From positions 269,001 to 333,000 of the forward strand of contig WARS01000138.1 of assembly GCA_008933995.1 (NCBI GenBank): 64,000 nt of DNA. The letters run 5' to 3'. This stretch comes from Datnioides undecimradiatus. Its lineage: Eukaryota > Chordata > Actinopteri > Lobotiformes > Datnioididae. The notes below the pieces were generated by a model. It made no database searches and was not told the origin of the DNA. It saw nothing but the letters and a program-made list of their open reading frames with translations. The position numbers and the translations under genes were made by a program. Of this stretch, positions 48,601 through 59,629 are shown one piece after another; position 1 is the stretch's first letter, and the number at the start of each line of letters is the position of its first letter.

Positions 48601-48670
48601 TTAAGGGATTAATTTAAGGGAATAATTTAAGGAGTTTATTTAAGGGAATAATTTAAGGAGTTTATTTAAC
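48581..48670. repeat. 26-bp tandem repeat (AATAATTTAAGGAGTTTATT)
   Basis: About three and a half A/T-rich units that disrupt J relic B. Confidence 0.85.
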
Positions 48671-49029
48671 TGCTGGGGAGTTTAGTGGATAAAAGACTTT
48701 TCAGTTTTCTCTTTAATCATCCGGGATTGTGTGTTTATCCTGAGGCTAAGATGATTTAAGTGTTTTTATCAGGAGGATTTTCAGTAAAATATAAAATAAA
48801 ACAAACTTTGTCAAGATTTGTTAAACCCAGATGGTTTAATCCAGGCTTAAATGTGTGAGATTCAATCATCAAAAGGACAAAATTAAACATCATCTCATCA
48901 TTTTCATCCTCAAAGACGTGAAAATCATCAGAAGCCATGAAACTGTGAAACATCACAGAAATTAAACTCAGGTCTAAAGTTAATGTTAGGTGGAGATACG
49001 AGGTTTTCAGTTGGCCGTCAGTCACAGTG

Positions 49030-49092
49030 TGACGAGGGGAAGCTCAGAGAAACTGATTTTTGGGAGAGGAGCTGGGCTGAAGGTCGACCTGG
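49030..49092 (+). CDS. TRA joining segment 3
   Basis: 12-RSS: GGTTTTCAG 49002-49010, CACAGTG 49023-49029. Core IFGRGAGLKVDL. Donor GTGAGA. Confidence 0.85.
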
Positions 49093-49264
49093 GTGAGAAG
49101 GAAAAATCAGAAATGATAAAAATGTTTTATGTTGCTTCGAGTTTAACAGTTTGGATCCGACTGATATGATCTGAGATCAGTCCTGCGGCTGTTTGTGCTG
49201 AAATGATAGTTCAGCTCGTTCGGGCGAGTCAGTGTAGGTTTTTGTAATGAGGCTGGACGCTGTG

Positions 49265-49327
49265 TGAAATCTGGAGGCTTCGACAAAATCCTGTTTGGAC
49301 CTGGAACCAAAGTGTCGGTGGAGTCCA
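49265..49327 (+). CDS. TRA joining segment 4
   Basis: 12-RSS: consensus nonamer GGTTTTTGT 49237-49245, CGCTGTG 49258-49264. Core LFGPGTKVSVES. Donor GTGAGT. Confidence 0.9.
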
Positions 49328-49770
49328 GTGAGTTTCATCTGTTTCTGAACATTTAGACATAGTTAAAAACCAAGACGGACACGAAAGACAAACAGGAAAA
49401 TGAACCAGAAACAAAACAATTAGATTAAAATAAGAGCAAACATGGAAGATATTCTTAGTTTGATTCGAAGCAGGAAAACGCCCGGTTTAATGTTTAATAG
49501 GATTAAAAAAAAACTGGAATGAGGTTTGTTTCAACTCGACAGAGCTGAGTTTGTGTTGTGGTATGAACGCTGCTTCAGTCAGTACTGATGTGATATCGTT
49601 AATGTCATTACCATCATTAATGTCATTACTGCCTTCATGAACATAAAGTGCAGGTGAAAGGTCAGAAAACATTGTGTCTGTCGCTGAAATGTTTTTGTTG
49701 TAAAAGATCAGAAAACTTGTCTGTCAGCAGTTTAAAACCAGGTTTATTTAGTCCAGCTTTAGCCAAAATA

Positions 49771-50205
49771 CAGTTTAGTCTCTGGTCTAACTGAGGCTTG
49801 ATATCTGGTCTAACTGCAGTTTAGTCTCTGGTCTAACTGCAGTTTAGTCTCTGGTCTAACTGAGGTTTGATATCTGGTCTAACTGCAGTTTAGTCTCTGG
49901 TCTAACTGCAGTTTAATCTCTAGTCTAACTGCAGTTTAGTCTCTGGTCTAACTGAGGCTTGATATCTGGTCTAACTGAGGCTTGATATCTGGTCTAACTG
50001 CAGTTTAATCTCTGGTCTAACTGCAGTTTAATCTCTGGTCTAACTGCAGTTTAGTCTCTGGTCTAACTGAGGTTTGATATCTGGTCTAACTGCAGTTTAA
50101 TCTCTGGTCAAACTGCAGTTTAGTCTCTGGTCTAACTGTCTCTGGTCTAACTGCAGTTTAGTCTCTGGTCTAACTGCAGTTTAGTCTCTGGTCTAACTGC
50201 AGTTT
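49771..50205. repeat. 23-bp minisatellite (TCTGGTCTAACTGCAGTTTAG), about 19 copies
   Basis: Two unit types alternate: one with CTGCAGTTTAGTC and one with CTGAGGCTTGATA. The array ends 38 bp before the nonamer of joining segment 5 and probably arose by slippage in the J spacer. Confidence 0.92.
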
Positions 50206-50270
50206 GCTGGCTCAGTCTGTCAGGTCTCTGAGTTGCAGCCACAGTTTGTGTTGTGCTGCTTCATGCTGTG

Positions 50271-50333
50271 TGAACGCTGGAGGTGCATCCAAGCTTGTTT
50301 TCGGACGTGGCAGCAGATTAACGGTTGAAGCCC
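50271..50333 (+). CDS. TRA joining segment 5
   Basis: 12-RSS: AGTTTGTGT 50243-50251, TGCTGTG 50264-50270. Core VFGRGSRLTVEA. Donor GTGAGT. First of five closely related FGRG-type segments (50.2-51.9 kb). Confidence 0.9.
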
Positions 50334-50764
50334 GTGAGTACAGACGCACAACACGAACATTGAGAGTCCGAGGTCAAAAACAAACCTGCGAGTTACAGAA
50401 ACACAAAACCAGGGAAGAGCAAATAAACAAATAAACAGAAAAGTTGAATAAAATAATTCAGTGAAACTGTCGTCAGGTTGAAAACCTGCACCACCTGAGC
50501 AGCAACAAAACCGTTCAATATTTCTACATCAGGTATTTATTATTTCTATATTTTAGAGTAATAACACTGATATCTACATACTATTTATGGAAACATTCTT
50601 GTTTTTCAAGCTGGAGAAGATTAATTCAAGTAAAAGTCTTAAAAATATTATTATAATTATTAAAAAGCAGAGATTCAGCCAAACTCAGATCAGTGTAAAC
50701 ACAATTCGCTGTTTTCTGAATGGAGTTTGGTTCTGTTCAGTTTGTCACGAGGCGTCATGTTGTG

Positions 50765-50818
50765 TTAACACTGGATACAAGCTGATGTTTGGACGTGGAA
50801 CCAGATTAACCATCGAAC
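50765..50818 (+). pseudogene. TRA joining segment 6, splice donor lost
   Basis: Core MFGRGTRLTIEQ is intact, but the position of the donor reads AACAACATTATTAC and the frame meets TGA at 50830. The RSS is shortened by about 2 bp (CAGTTTGT, then TGTTGTG 50758-50764). It could rearrange poorly and could not splice normally. Confidence 0.75.
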
Positions 50819-51121
50819 AACATTATTACTGAGACCTAAAATCAGAATGATCTGTGTGAAGATGACTGACTGGACTCTTCAGAATCATTAAATCAGTAAT
50901 TCAGTGGAAAAGTAAAAATACAGCAAACAGCTGCTGAAACAAAGAATAAACACGTTTAATGGCCTGAAACTGTCAAATTATTCATTTATGACTCGAGCCT
51001 GAAAAACCTGTTTACAGCATCAACAACAATAATTAAGTCGTTAGTTTAAACTGAAGCTTAGTCTAAATTTAGTCGGTTTTGTAAATGGAGTTCAGTTTGT
51101 GTCACACTGCGTCGTGTTGTG

Positions 51122-51175
51122 TGAATCAACAGAAACTTGTGTTTGGACGTGGAACCAGTTTAACCATCGAACCCA
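51122..51175 (+). CDS. TRA joining segment 7
   Basis: 12-RSS: AGTTTGTGT 51094-51102, TGTTGTG 51115-51121. Core VFGRGTSLTIEP. Donor GTGAGT. Confidence 0.9.
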
Positions 51176-51440
51176 GTGAGTCCAGTTACTGATCATCATC
51201 AGTGCTCACACGAGGCGTCTTTAAATTTGTATTTTGTGTTTATTTTTAGATAATGATTCAGAAAATGTTTTATTTCAAACATCTGTTTATTTTTAATGAC
51301 AGAGACAGTTTGCTGTGACCAGAGCAGAAATGATGATGATGTCATATGAAGCCGTTAAAGAATCAGATCTGAATATTAAAGAGTGAAAACGTTCGGTCGG
51401 TTTACTGAACGCAGTTTGTGTCACAGTGTGTCGTGTTGTG

Positions 51441-51503
51441 TGAACACTGGGAATCAGAATAAGCTGCTGTTTGGACGTGGAGCCAGATTAACGGTTGAAC
51501 CCA
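51441..51503 (+). CDS. TRA joining segment 8
   Basis: 12-RSS: AGTTTGTGT 51413-51421, TGTTGTG 51434-51440. Core LFGRGARLTVEP. Donor GTGAGT. Confidence 0.9.
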
Positions 51504-51871
51504 GTGAGTACAGACACTGATCATCTTTAGTATTGATATGTTTAATAAGCAGAAAAGTCCAAAACGTCAATTTTCCAAAAATATGAAACCTGTTTTTATT
51601 CTTGTAGTTTTTGGAAAGGACTGAAATGTTGTTTCAATCCTAAAATCAGCTGCTGAAGATGATCATTACAGAGTTTATATGAATAATAATGAATCATAAT
51701 CACCAAGTCAGCAACGTGATTAAAGAGCAGGAGCAGGAAAACTCTCAGTATCCTGACTGTTGATATTAAAATCTAGATTTTATTCATGAGCTCAATATAA
51801 TTTGATGTTTTTCAAGTGGAGTTTGGTTCAGTCGGTCGCTCTGAGTTTGTGTCACCATGCTTCATGTTGTG

Positions 51872-51931
51872 TGAACACTGGAACATATAAACTGATGTTT
51901 GGACGTGGAGCCAGGTTAACGGTTGAACCCA
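51872..51931 (+). CDS. TRA joining segment 9
   Basis: 12-RSS: AGTTTGTGT 51844-51852, TGTTGTG 51865-51871. Core MFGRGARLTVEP, nearly the same as segment 8. Donor GTGAGT. Confidence 0.9.
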
Positions 51932-52392
51932 GTGAGTACAGAAACAGTACCCATCTGTAGTGCCAAAAGGGTTTTATTAGAATATACATATAAACATAAA
52001 GCCTTGTGGAACAAGATAAAAAGAAAAGCAATATAATAGGGGGAAATAAAAACCTGATCAGTATCATTTTAAATTCAGTTTATGTCAATGTGACGGCAGC
52101 TCAGTCCACTTTGCACAAATATTTCCCACCACCGTCTCAGGGAGGGTTTAGTTCGTGTCGTCCAAGTCGCTGTTTACAATTTTATTAACCTAATGAAACA
52201 AAGTTTATTTGATTCTCCCAGAATCAGCAGCAGAAACTGAACAAAACACATTTAACCTAAATCTTTCCTGCTGTTGTCACATCATGTGAGCTGGTTGCTG
52301 CTGTGGATTGTAAGTCATTGCTGGTTGTTGGCAGTTGTGCCTGGCTGTTGCTGTTGCTTCAGTGAGTTTCTGTGCTGAGGCCTCAGACTGTG

Positions 52393-52446
52393 TGACTGCT
52401 AACAAGATTGTCTTTGGAAGTGGCACCAAGCTGCGGGTTGACATCA
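52393..52446 (+). CDS. TRA joining segment 10
   Basis: 12-RSS: AGTTTCTGT 52365-52373, GACTGTG 52386-52392. Core VFGSGTKLRVDI. Donor GTAAGT. Confidence 0.88.
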
Positions 52447-52769
52447 GTAAGTCCACTTCTTTTTGTTCTGAAGCAACATTTCAACTAACAAACAGCAAAT
52501 GAACAGGAAAGCAAAATATAAAAATGACAATTGGAAATCGAGGCAGCAAAATCAAACTGAAGACTCGGTTCCCAAAACACTGATGCTGAAGACTTTTACT
52601 GGCTGTTTACAATTATTGCATATTGTATTGTAACAAGCAGACAGCAGTTAACATATTGATATAATGTTTAAATGCATTATAAACAAATATTTGCAGTGAT
52701 CCATAAACACAGTCGCAGACAGTTCAGAGTTGATGCTGCATAGTTTGTGTATTGATGCTCAGCTCGGTG

Positions 52770-52829
52770 TGAATGCTGGAGCTGCCAGGCTGATCTTCGG
52801 CTCTGGGATGAGACTGGACGTTGAGGCCA
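52770..52829 (+). CDS. TRA joining segment 11
   Basis: 12-RSS: AGTTTGTGT 52742-52750, CTCGGTG 52763-52769. Core IFGSGMRLDVEA. Donor GTAAGT. Confidence 0.88.
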
Positions 52830-53075
52830 GTAAGTTCAGTACGATAAGTTTAAAGTTTAAATCAGTTTAAACTGAAGGCATATGTCACCAATTCAGATTC
52901 TTCTTAAAAATAAACGGTCCAAGTGAACAATGTTGGACATCTAATTCAGCTGAGTTTAAATGCATTTAATACATCAAACCAATAAATAGCCATACGACTG
53001 AGAGGTGTTAACAGAATATTGATTTACAGTGTTAAAACAGATGTGCCAGTTATTGTGACAATGAGAAACACAGTG

Positions 53076-53129
53076 TGTCATATTCTAAGATCACGCTTGG
53101 CCGAGGGATTAAACTGATCACTGCTTCAC
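53076..53129 (+). CDS. TRA joining segment 12
   Basis: 12-RSS: AGTTATTGT 53048-53056, CACAGTG 53069-53075. Core TLGRGIKLITAS, with Leu in place of the conserved Phe. Donor GTAAGT. Confidence 0.75.
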
Positions 53130-53343
53130 GTAAGTCAAGAAGATGAGTGGAGAAAAAGGAAGTTATACTAATTATTCAACATTCACATTTAACTTGACTC
53201 CAACATGTAACATTTAATATTTTTATTGCTCAAGTCCAAATATAATCAACACAAATGCACTGTTACTGTCAAACGAGCTTTCCGTATGTGTGATTGGTGC
53301 CTAAAGAGGTGGTGTAGTTATCGTCAAGACCAAACTCACTGTG

Positions 53344-53406
53344 TGACATATAGTGGGAACTACAAACTCATTTTTGGAGAAGGAGCCAAACTAACTGTAC
53401 AGAGCA
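53344..53406 (+). CDS. TRA joining segment 13
   Basis: 12-RSS: AGTTATCGT 53316-53324, consensus CACTGTG 53337-53343. Core IFGEGAKLTVQS. Donor GTGAGT. Confidence 0.9.
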
Positions 53407-53973
53407 GTGAGTATATGGAATATTAATTTTAATGGTTACTGCTCATATCATGTTTTGACTTGACTCAGACTTTCTGGCTGATAATGTAACTGACAGATGA
53501 GTTTAAAGCTCTGATTTGATGATGATTGTATATTTAAGGACAAACTAAAAAATATCAAACATTTTATTTAAAATATTAAAATAACTTTTAGAAGTGTAGG
53601 ATTCAGTCACATAAAAATGCAAAGCAAGAATCTCTTTTGGGAATAACAGCCAAACCTGGTTGTTTGTACCTATGATAGTTTACAAATTACAAAGTTTGAC
53701 CCTCTGAAGCTAAGTCTGAACCAGGAGTGACTGAAGTTTCCTTGTTCCACACTTAAGTTTTCACCTTATTTCAGTTTTCACATGACTAAACTTTTAGTTT
53801 CAATATTTATGTCAAATATGCCAGGCTAAATGTGTAATGTGTATGGAAAATGTGTAAAGATAATACATTACAAGACGCTGAGTAATTGAAAAAAAATCAA
53901 ATATTTGAATTACATTAGGTCTTCATTCCAAAACTTAATTCCACAAAAAGGCAAAAAGCAAATTAAATCTAAA

Positions 53974-54020
53974 AACTGAAGCTGTTCGCAGATGATACGA
54001 GCCTGTCTGTTAATGTCAGT
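53974..54020 (+). mobile_element. LINE reverse-transcriptase relic upstream of J 14
   Basis: Reads KLKLFADDTSLSVNVS, an RT catalytic FADD box, ending directly at the RSS nonamer of joining segment 14. Similar relics precede segments 22 and 28. Confidence 0.55.
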
Positions 54021-54048
54021 AATTCTTGTTGAGGGCAGAAACATTGTG

Positions 54049-54111
54049 AGACTGGAACAGGAAACATAAAATTACTTTTTGGTGAAGGAACACAGTTGAC
54101 TGTTAACTCCA
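54049..54111 (+). CDS. TRA joining segment 14
   Basis: 12-RSS: AATTCTTGT 54021-54029, CATTGTG 54042-54048. Core LFGEGTQLTVNS. Donor GTGAGT. Confidence 0.88.
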
Positions 54112-54584
54112 GTGAGTATAATTTTAACTTTAAAAGTCTGTTATCTCTGCTGAATTTAGATTTCACACTGTGTTAGCCATCGAAGATTTTATATCTACAT
54201 TTGCCAAAACACAGAAACTATGTTTACAATATATGATTTCATGTCTAAATGAATATTTTAAATGTCTAAATGTTTAAGACCTGAACATTTAGCCTCTGAG
54301 ATGATAAAACAGTCCCTGTTTGACTGATTTTATTGTACGACACACACAGTAGTCTATTACTAACAGTTGGTTCAACACCAGCTTTAATTATTTACTTAAT
54401 GTATAACAATATTGTGTGATAGCTTTTAAAAAGACAGCTCACATGAAAGTCAAACAAAAAGTTTTGTTTGACCGTTACTAAAATTAAAACAAAATTGAGA
54501 TGCCTCTTAACTCTGACTTGTTTTCTGCAACATCTACATGAGGAAATAAGCGATGTAGTTATTGTTCAGACCAAAGTGACTGTG

Positions 54585-54647
54585 TGACTTCATCTGGAAA
54601 CTTGAAAATCACGTTTGGAAAAGGAATCAAACTAACGGTAGAGAGCA
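54585..54647 (+). CDS. TRA joining segment 15
   Basis: 12-RSS: AGTTATTGT 54557-54565, GACTGTG 54578-54584. Core TFGKGIKLTVES. Donor GTGAGT. Confidence 0.9.
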
Positions 54648-54741
54648 GTGAGTATCATAAATACAAATATAGACTGCACAAACATTACAATTATTAATAA
54701 TTGTAGTGATCTGAGTATTTGTGGCCTTTCAGAAAACCATC

Positions 54742-54766
54742 CTGACAAAGTTGACTGTTGGTTCAA
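54742..54766 (+). pseudogene. TRA joining segment relic C
   Basis: Only the 3' end of a J survives: TKLTVGS followed by donor GTAAGT. FGxG and RSS are gone, apart from a GTATTTGTG word at 54715. Confidence 0.55.
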
Positions 54767-55031
54767 GTAAGTGATATCATCTGCATTTGTCCAAAATGAA
54801 CCAAACGTAAATATAAAGTGATCCAAAATGAAACCAGCAGAAACAAATGAGCAGATTATTTCATGGACTCAACTGAGACATATTTAAACGATGTTTTGCC
54901 AAAAATATAATAAACATTTACACGTTTTTACTCGATAACCCTCACTTTGATTAATTTGCTGTAAAATGCTGAATTAGGTGTATGTTTGAGCAAAGGCAGG
55001 TATAGTTATTGCTGAGCTCAGATCTGCTGGG

Positions 55032-55094
55032 TGAATGCTAGAGGAAACTGGAAACTGTTTTTTGGAGAAGGAACTAAACTAATTGTAGAAACTA
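55032..55094 (+). CDS. TRA joining segment 16
   Basis: RSS: AGTTATTGC 55004-55012, 12-bp spacer, heptamer TGCTGGG 55025-55031, in which the coding-proximal GTG has become GGG. Core FFGEGTKLIVET. Donor GTGAGT. Rearrangement efficiency is probably reduced. Confidence 0.8.
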
Positions 55095-55360
55095 GTGAGT
55101 ATGAATATAAATACTTATAGTATACTAATACTTAACACATAAAGTGTTTTAGTGATTTGTAGAAGTGCAGGCTTTTGTGTTGACACACCTTGAAGCAAAT
55201 CAGATTTATTTTTTATTTCGGCTGTTTATCACGATGCAAAGTACTTTTAACTGTTTCAACATCTTAGTTAATTAACTCCATTAGTTATTTCTTGTTTAAA
55301 TTAGTGTTGACTGAGGTTAAAGTAGTCCATGTAGTTATTGTTCAGATCAGAACTGTTGTG

Positions 55361-55426
55361 TGACTACTGGGGCAGGAAATTGGAAACTGTTTTTTGGACA
55401 AGGAACCAAACTAATTGTAGAAAACA
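55361..55426 (+). CDS. TRA joining segment 17
   Basis: 12-RSS: AGTTATTGT 55333-55341, TGTTGTG 55354-55360. Core FFGQGTKLIVEN. Donor GTGAGT. Confidence 0.9.
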
Positions 55427-55439
55427 GTGAGTATAAAGA

Positions 55440-56107
55440 ATTCACATTTAGAATTAACTGACATGTGTTTGTTGCTGTTTAATGAGTATGTAACGTATTT
55501 AGATTAGTGTCCACACAGGTACATATAAACCCAGATAAAATGGCCAAACCTGTCTAAACTAATAACTGTAACTACTGCATGTTAGCTCTTTTCTACATCA
55601 TATTTATGATGAAAATAAGATTGTTGTTAGAAAAAAACGTAATGCTGAATGTGCAGATCTTAGTGCAATACTATTTATTATTATGAAAAATATTATTTTC
55701 CTTCAAAAGTTCAATAAACGAAGTTCACTGAACACATTTCTGCTACCCATCATATCAAAACTCAAATACAACTAAAGAATGGCTTCAGTCATCAGTCAGA
55801 CTAAAAGCTAAACATTACAAAAAACACAGAAAATATGAAACCACTTGTTTCACAGATAACATGAGCAGACAACAGATTAAATATCCTGCTAATCATTTGT
55901 GAAAAAACAGCAAACATCAAACTTTAAATGGTCTCCTGGTTTAAAGTCGAACCTAAAACTCGACATCATCTCCACACCAACTTTTCTTTTCTCTTATACA
56001 TTATAGCAGGTTTATTCTTAACATTTAGTTATTTTAACTCTTTGACCTAAAAAAAACCTGCTGGATACGTCCAGCCTGATTCCCCACACCTCTGTGGTCC
56101 ATCTGTA
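55440..56107. other. J spacer without recognised segment
   Basis: A/T-rich; no FGxG-donor combination or RSS found. Confidence 0.55.
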
Positions 56108-56135
56108 GGTTTATGTAGTTGTATTTCTCAGAGTG

Positions 56136-56198
56136 TGAAAGGCTCTGGAGTTGGTAAAATCACATTTGGCTCTGGCACTAAACTAACTGTTATCTCCA
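56136..56198 (+). CDS. TRA joining segment 18
   Basis: 12-RSS: GGTTTATGT 56108-56116, CAGAGTG 56129-56135. Core TFGSGTKLTVIS. Donor GTAAGT. Confidence 0.9.
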
Positions 56199-56626
56199 GT
56201 AAGTACATTTCATACCATCTGCTTTTTAAATTTGCAGTCTGAGTTGGTCAGATGTGTGGAAGCTTGATTACTAATAGAGATATTCCAGAAGTCACAGCAA
56301 AAACCACATCACTGATGTCAGCAAACATCTTATATATCATCTTATATATTCAGCTTTAGTGTTTTTCATACTTTCAAAATAGTGATGTAACAAAATGTGA
56401 ATTGATATCATTTTTCAAAATATTTGGTAAAGCTGATGGATAACAATATCAACATGCACATCCATCTATAAAGGAACATTTGAAATATATTAATTGTTAT
56501 TAAGCATTATTAGCATTTTATACAGATGTGTTAATCAAAGCAAAATGAATAGATCAAAATTACAAACATGTCTTAGATAATGATGAAACCGTCTGTGCAG
56601 TAATTGTTCAGATCAGATCCACTGTG

Positions 56627-56692
56627 CGACTGCTGGAGGAGGAAACTTTAAACTTCTTTATGGAGAAGGAACCAAACTTATTGTTGAAATCA
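56627..56692 (+). CDS. TRA joining segment 19
   Basis: 12-RSS: AGTAATTGT 56599-56607, consensus CACTGTG 56620-56626. Core LYGEGTKLIVEI, with Tyr replacing Phe. Donor GTGAGT. Confidence 0.85.
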
Positions 56693-57085
56693 GTGAGTAT
56701 AAAATTTCAAACATTTAAAAAGGATCGAATCAATAAACTGTTTATTGATTACTCAATGAATCATTTGATGTTGACTAACTCAAAAACATTTATGGTTTGA
56801 AATATGATGACAGCTACATGGGAAGTCACATTAATTCAATTTCATATTATTCATATCATCTAGAATCACAAATATCTCCTAATGGTCTTTACATATAATT
56901 GGACATTCGAACAAATAGTGTATACTTAATATATAAGCATAGATTTTATATATTCATAATGTCATTTGTATTATTTGATGTTTTAAACCTTTGAAAGTTT
57001 TCTGGATTCTAAAGTTCTTCTAGAAATAATCTATTCGACACTCAGTTCCCATCAGTCGGTTTATGTGATTGGATTTCTCAGTGTG

Positions 57086-57148
57086 TGACAAACTCAGCAG
57101 CAGCAAAACTCATCTTTGGATTTGGTACGAAACTGACTGTTATCTCCA
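57086..57148 (+). CDS. TRA joining segment 20
   Basis: 12-RSS: GGTTTATGT 57058-57066, CAGTGTG 57079-57085. Core IFGFGTKLTVIS. Donor GTAAGT. Confidence 0.9.
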
Positions 57149-57391
57149 GTAAGTTAAACCAAATATATTTTCTCTTTTGGATCGTTTAAGTAATAATGTT
57201 ATTTCTAAAATTGACATCCAGCTCAAACAAACATAACATTTCCCATTTCTGGTTGATTAGAGACATCAAGATACTGTTATTTAGCATCATTATTTCTTAT
57301 CTGAGAACTTGCAGTTACCAAAACGTTGTAATAAGTGTAGTTTGGTCATGAGATAGTCGATGTAGTTATTGATCAGATTGTGATCATTGTG

Positions 57392-57454
57392 TGACTACTG
57401 GAGGAAACAGGAGGCTGAGTTTTGGGAAAGGAACGAAATTAACAGCAGAAAACA
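57392..57454 (+). CDS. TRA joining segment 21
   Basis: 12-RSS: AGTTATTGA 57364-57372, CATTGTG 57385-57391. Core SFGKGTKLTAEN. Donor GTGAGT. Confidence 0.9.
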
Positions 57455-57780
57455 GTGAGTATGAACAATTTGAATCTTCTTCTTTTGCTGTTCATGCTAG
57501 TTGATTTTCTCTACTACTTAAAATAAAATCGCTATTCATAGTTGGCTGAGCACACAAATTAACTAATACTAGTAACTAATGAGTTAGTAATTATTATGAA
57601 AAAGTTCAGCACAGAGTTGCAGGTGTATTTTGTTCTTGAGGTGATTAAACAAAAACACATTCAGACAGCAGATAATCTGCTGCAGCATTTTGAGATTCAA
57701 CATAAACAACAATATATTTACATGTTTATATGTTTAACCAACAGACCCCTATGTCCCTTCAGTTATCAGTAGAGCATCAG

Positions 57781-57830
57781 TGCCGGTGAAGCTGTTTGCA
57801 GATGATGTGATGTTATTTGTTACTGTCAGA
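57781..57830 (+). mobile_element. LINE reverse-transcriptase relic upstream of J 22
   Basis: Reads VKLFADDVMLFVTV, an RT catalytic box. It lies 38 bp before the RSS nonamer, the same distance as the relic upstream of segment 28. Confidence 0.6.
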
Positions 57831-57871
57831 TTCTTTATGCTGCACTTTCTGTTGAGAGAATAAACACTGTG

Positions 57872-57927
57872 TGACTCAGACGGGAAAATAACATTTGGGG
57901 AGGGCGTCAAGCTGATGGTGGAGGACA
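57872..57927 (+). CDS. TRA joining segment 22
   Basis: 12-RSS: ACTTTCTGT 57844-57852, consensus CACTGTG 57865-57871. Core TFGEGVKLMVED. Donor GTAAGT. Confidence 0.9.
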
Positions 57928-58436
57928 GTAAGTTCAGTTATAATTGTTATAAATGACTCCAGATTCGTTTAACTGATCCACAGTGGACATATTAATAAAT
58001 ATAATTTCATGATAAATATGGACCCCAATCAGTTGCTGCAGAAAAGTGAACCCTGTGCAGTTTATATTTATTTTGATTGTGCAAAAAAGTCAATATTTAA
58101 CTTTACAAAAACAAATATATTTCTAAATATTATCAGTGTGCATAGTGGTACTCTTCTTTGTGTGACGTCCAGGTCACTGGCTCAAAATTAGCAAAGTAAA
58201 ACCTTAAATAGTTGATATTCTGTTAATAATCTGTCATAATTAAAACAACAACTTTTTCGACAATATCCGTCCATGACTTTTCCCAGAACCACCCTTTATA
58301 AATGAAACACACCATAAAAAGTAGTAATGAAGTACTGTATTTACGCTTTGGTTCAGTTTTATTGGCTGTTGTTTTTTTTATTGGATTCCTCAGAAACGTT
58401 CTTAGTGCTGTTTATGTCATTGGTCCTTTGAGTGTG

Positions 58437-58496
58437 TGAATGGTTATGGGAACAAGATCGTCTTTGGTTCTGGGACGACAGTAAGAGTTGAACCAA
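58437..58496 (+). CDS. TRA joining segment 23
   Basis: 12-RSS: TGTTTATGT 58409-58417, GAGTGTG 58430-58436. Core VFGSGTTVRVEP. Donor GTAAGT. Confidence 0.9.
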
Positions 58497-58891
58497 GTAA
58501 GTTGCTGTCTTCAGTTATGAGAAATTATGTTTCATCTATTAATAACTGAACTCAGAATTTTCCAGAACTAATATACTAAAATTATTATTTTTAACATTCA
58601 TGTTTTCTTGGATGCACATTTGACACTTTAGTTTTTTTAAGTCATATGATGCAGAGATATATGTTTAATATACAATTATTTAAATATCTATCATTACTTT
58701 GTTATACATGTAAAGATACAATTTTTACTTTTTTGCAATTTAAATAAATAACTACTGTAAAACTGCAGGAGGTTCACTTTTTTAATTGAATATCAGCTTT
58801 TAATTAAAAGAAGAGTACCTCCCTGAGGAGATAATCATGGATCAAATATGTCACTGATCTATGAGTTTACGCATTCGTATTTCTCATTGTG

Positions 58892-58954
58892 TGTCTGATT
58901 ATGGAAACTCAAAACTCATCTTTGGTTCTGGCACAAAACTCAGAGTTGAACCAA
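58892..58954 (+). CDS. TRA joining segment 24
   Basis: 12-RSS: AGTTTACGC 58864-58872, CATTGTG 58885-58891. Core IFGSGTKLRVEP. Donor GTAAGT. Confidence 0.9.
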
Positions 58955-59205
58955 GTAAGTTATTTTAGTCATTTGCAAGAAATGAGCATTGACCTGGTAC
59001 AACTTAAAAAACTTAAAATCAACACTTTAACCTGGATTCACACCGTCAGCATCTTATAAATAGGTAATGGTCACTTGGACTAAGTGTAACAACACTGATT
59101 CACTTATTTAAAGAAGTAAAAAATTTCACACGTACAAAAGGAACTTTACTGTGAAAGCTGTTTATCATTGATCTCAGGGTTTATGTAGCTGCACCTCCTG
59201 TTGTG

Positions 59206-59268
59206 TGACTGGCAGTTTTAATACAAAATTCATCTTTGGTTCTGGCACCAGACTTATAGTTGGATCAG
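59206..59268 (+). CDS. TRA joining segment 25
   Basis: 12-RSS: GGTTTATGT 59178-59186, TGTTGTG 59199-59205. Core IFGSGTRLIVGS. Donor GTAAGA. Confidence 0.9.
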
Positions 59269-59549
59269 GTAAGACAGTTTCTCCACTTGTAAGGAATATT
59301 TTGTAAATCTAATACAGCTGAATTCAACATTTAACTGGTTCTAACGCTTATTTAATGTCCATGAGAAGTTTCTGTTAAAAACACTGAAATAAGCTCTACT
59401 TAGAAAACATTTTTATATTTCATCTCTGATCTTTGGTCAGTACAACTATAATTATCATGTATCGCTTGTAGTAATTTAGTAGAAATCTTCATAAGGTAAT
59501 CGTCCACATCCATGACCACTGGGTTAATGTAGCTCTGTTTCTTAATGTG

Positions 59550-59612
59550 TGTCTGGTTTTACAAATAACAAACTCATCTTTGGCTCTGGCACAAAACTGA
59601 AGGTTGAATCAA
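59550..59612 (+). CDS. TRA joining segment 26
   Basis: 12-RSS: GGTTAATGT 59522-59530, TAATGTG 59543-59549. Core IFGSGTKLKVES. Donor GTAAGT. Confidence 0.88.
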
Positions 59613-59629
59613 GTAAGTTGCTCCTTTAT

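Noticed and set aside
58138-58190. TTTGTGTGACGTCC as a J heptamer
   Set aside because: No nonamer at 12 or 23 bp and no FGxG or donor downstream.
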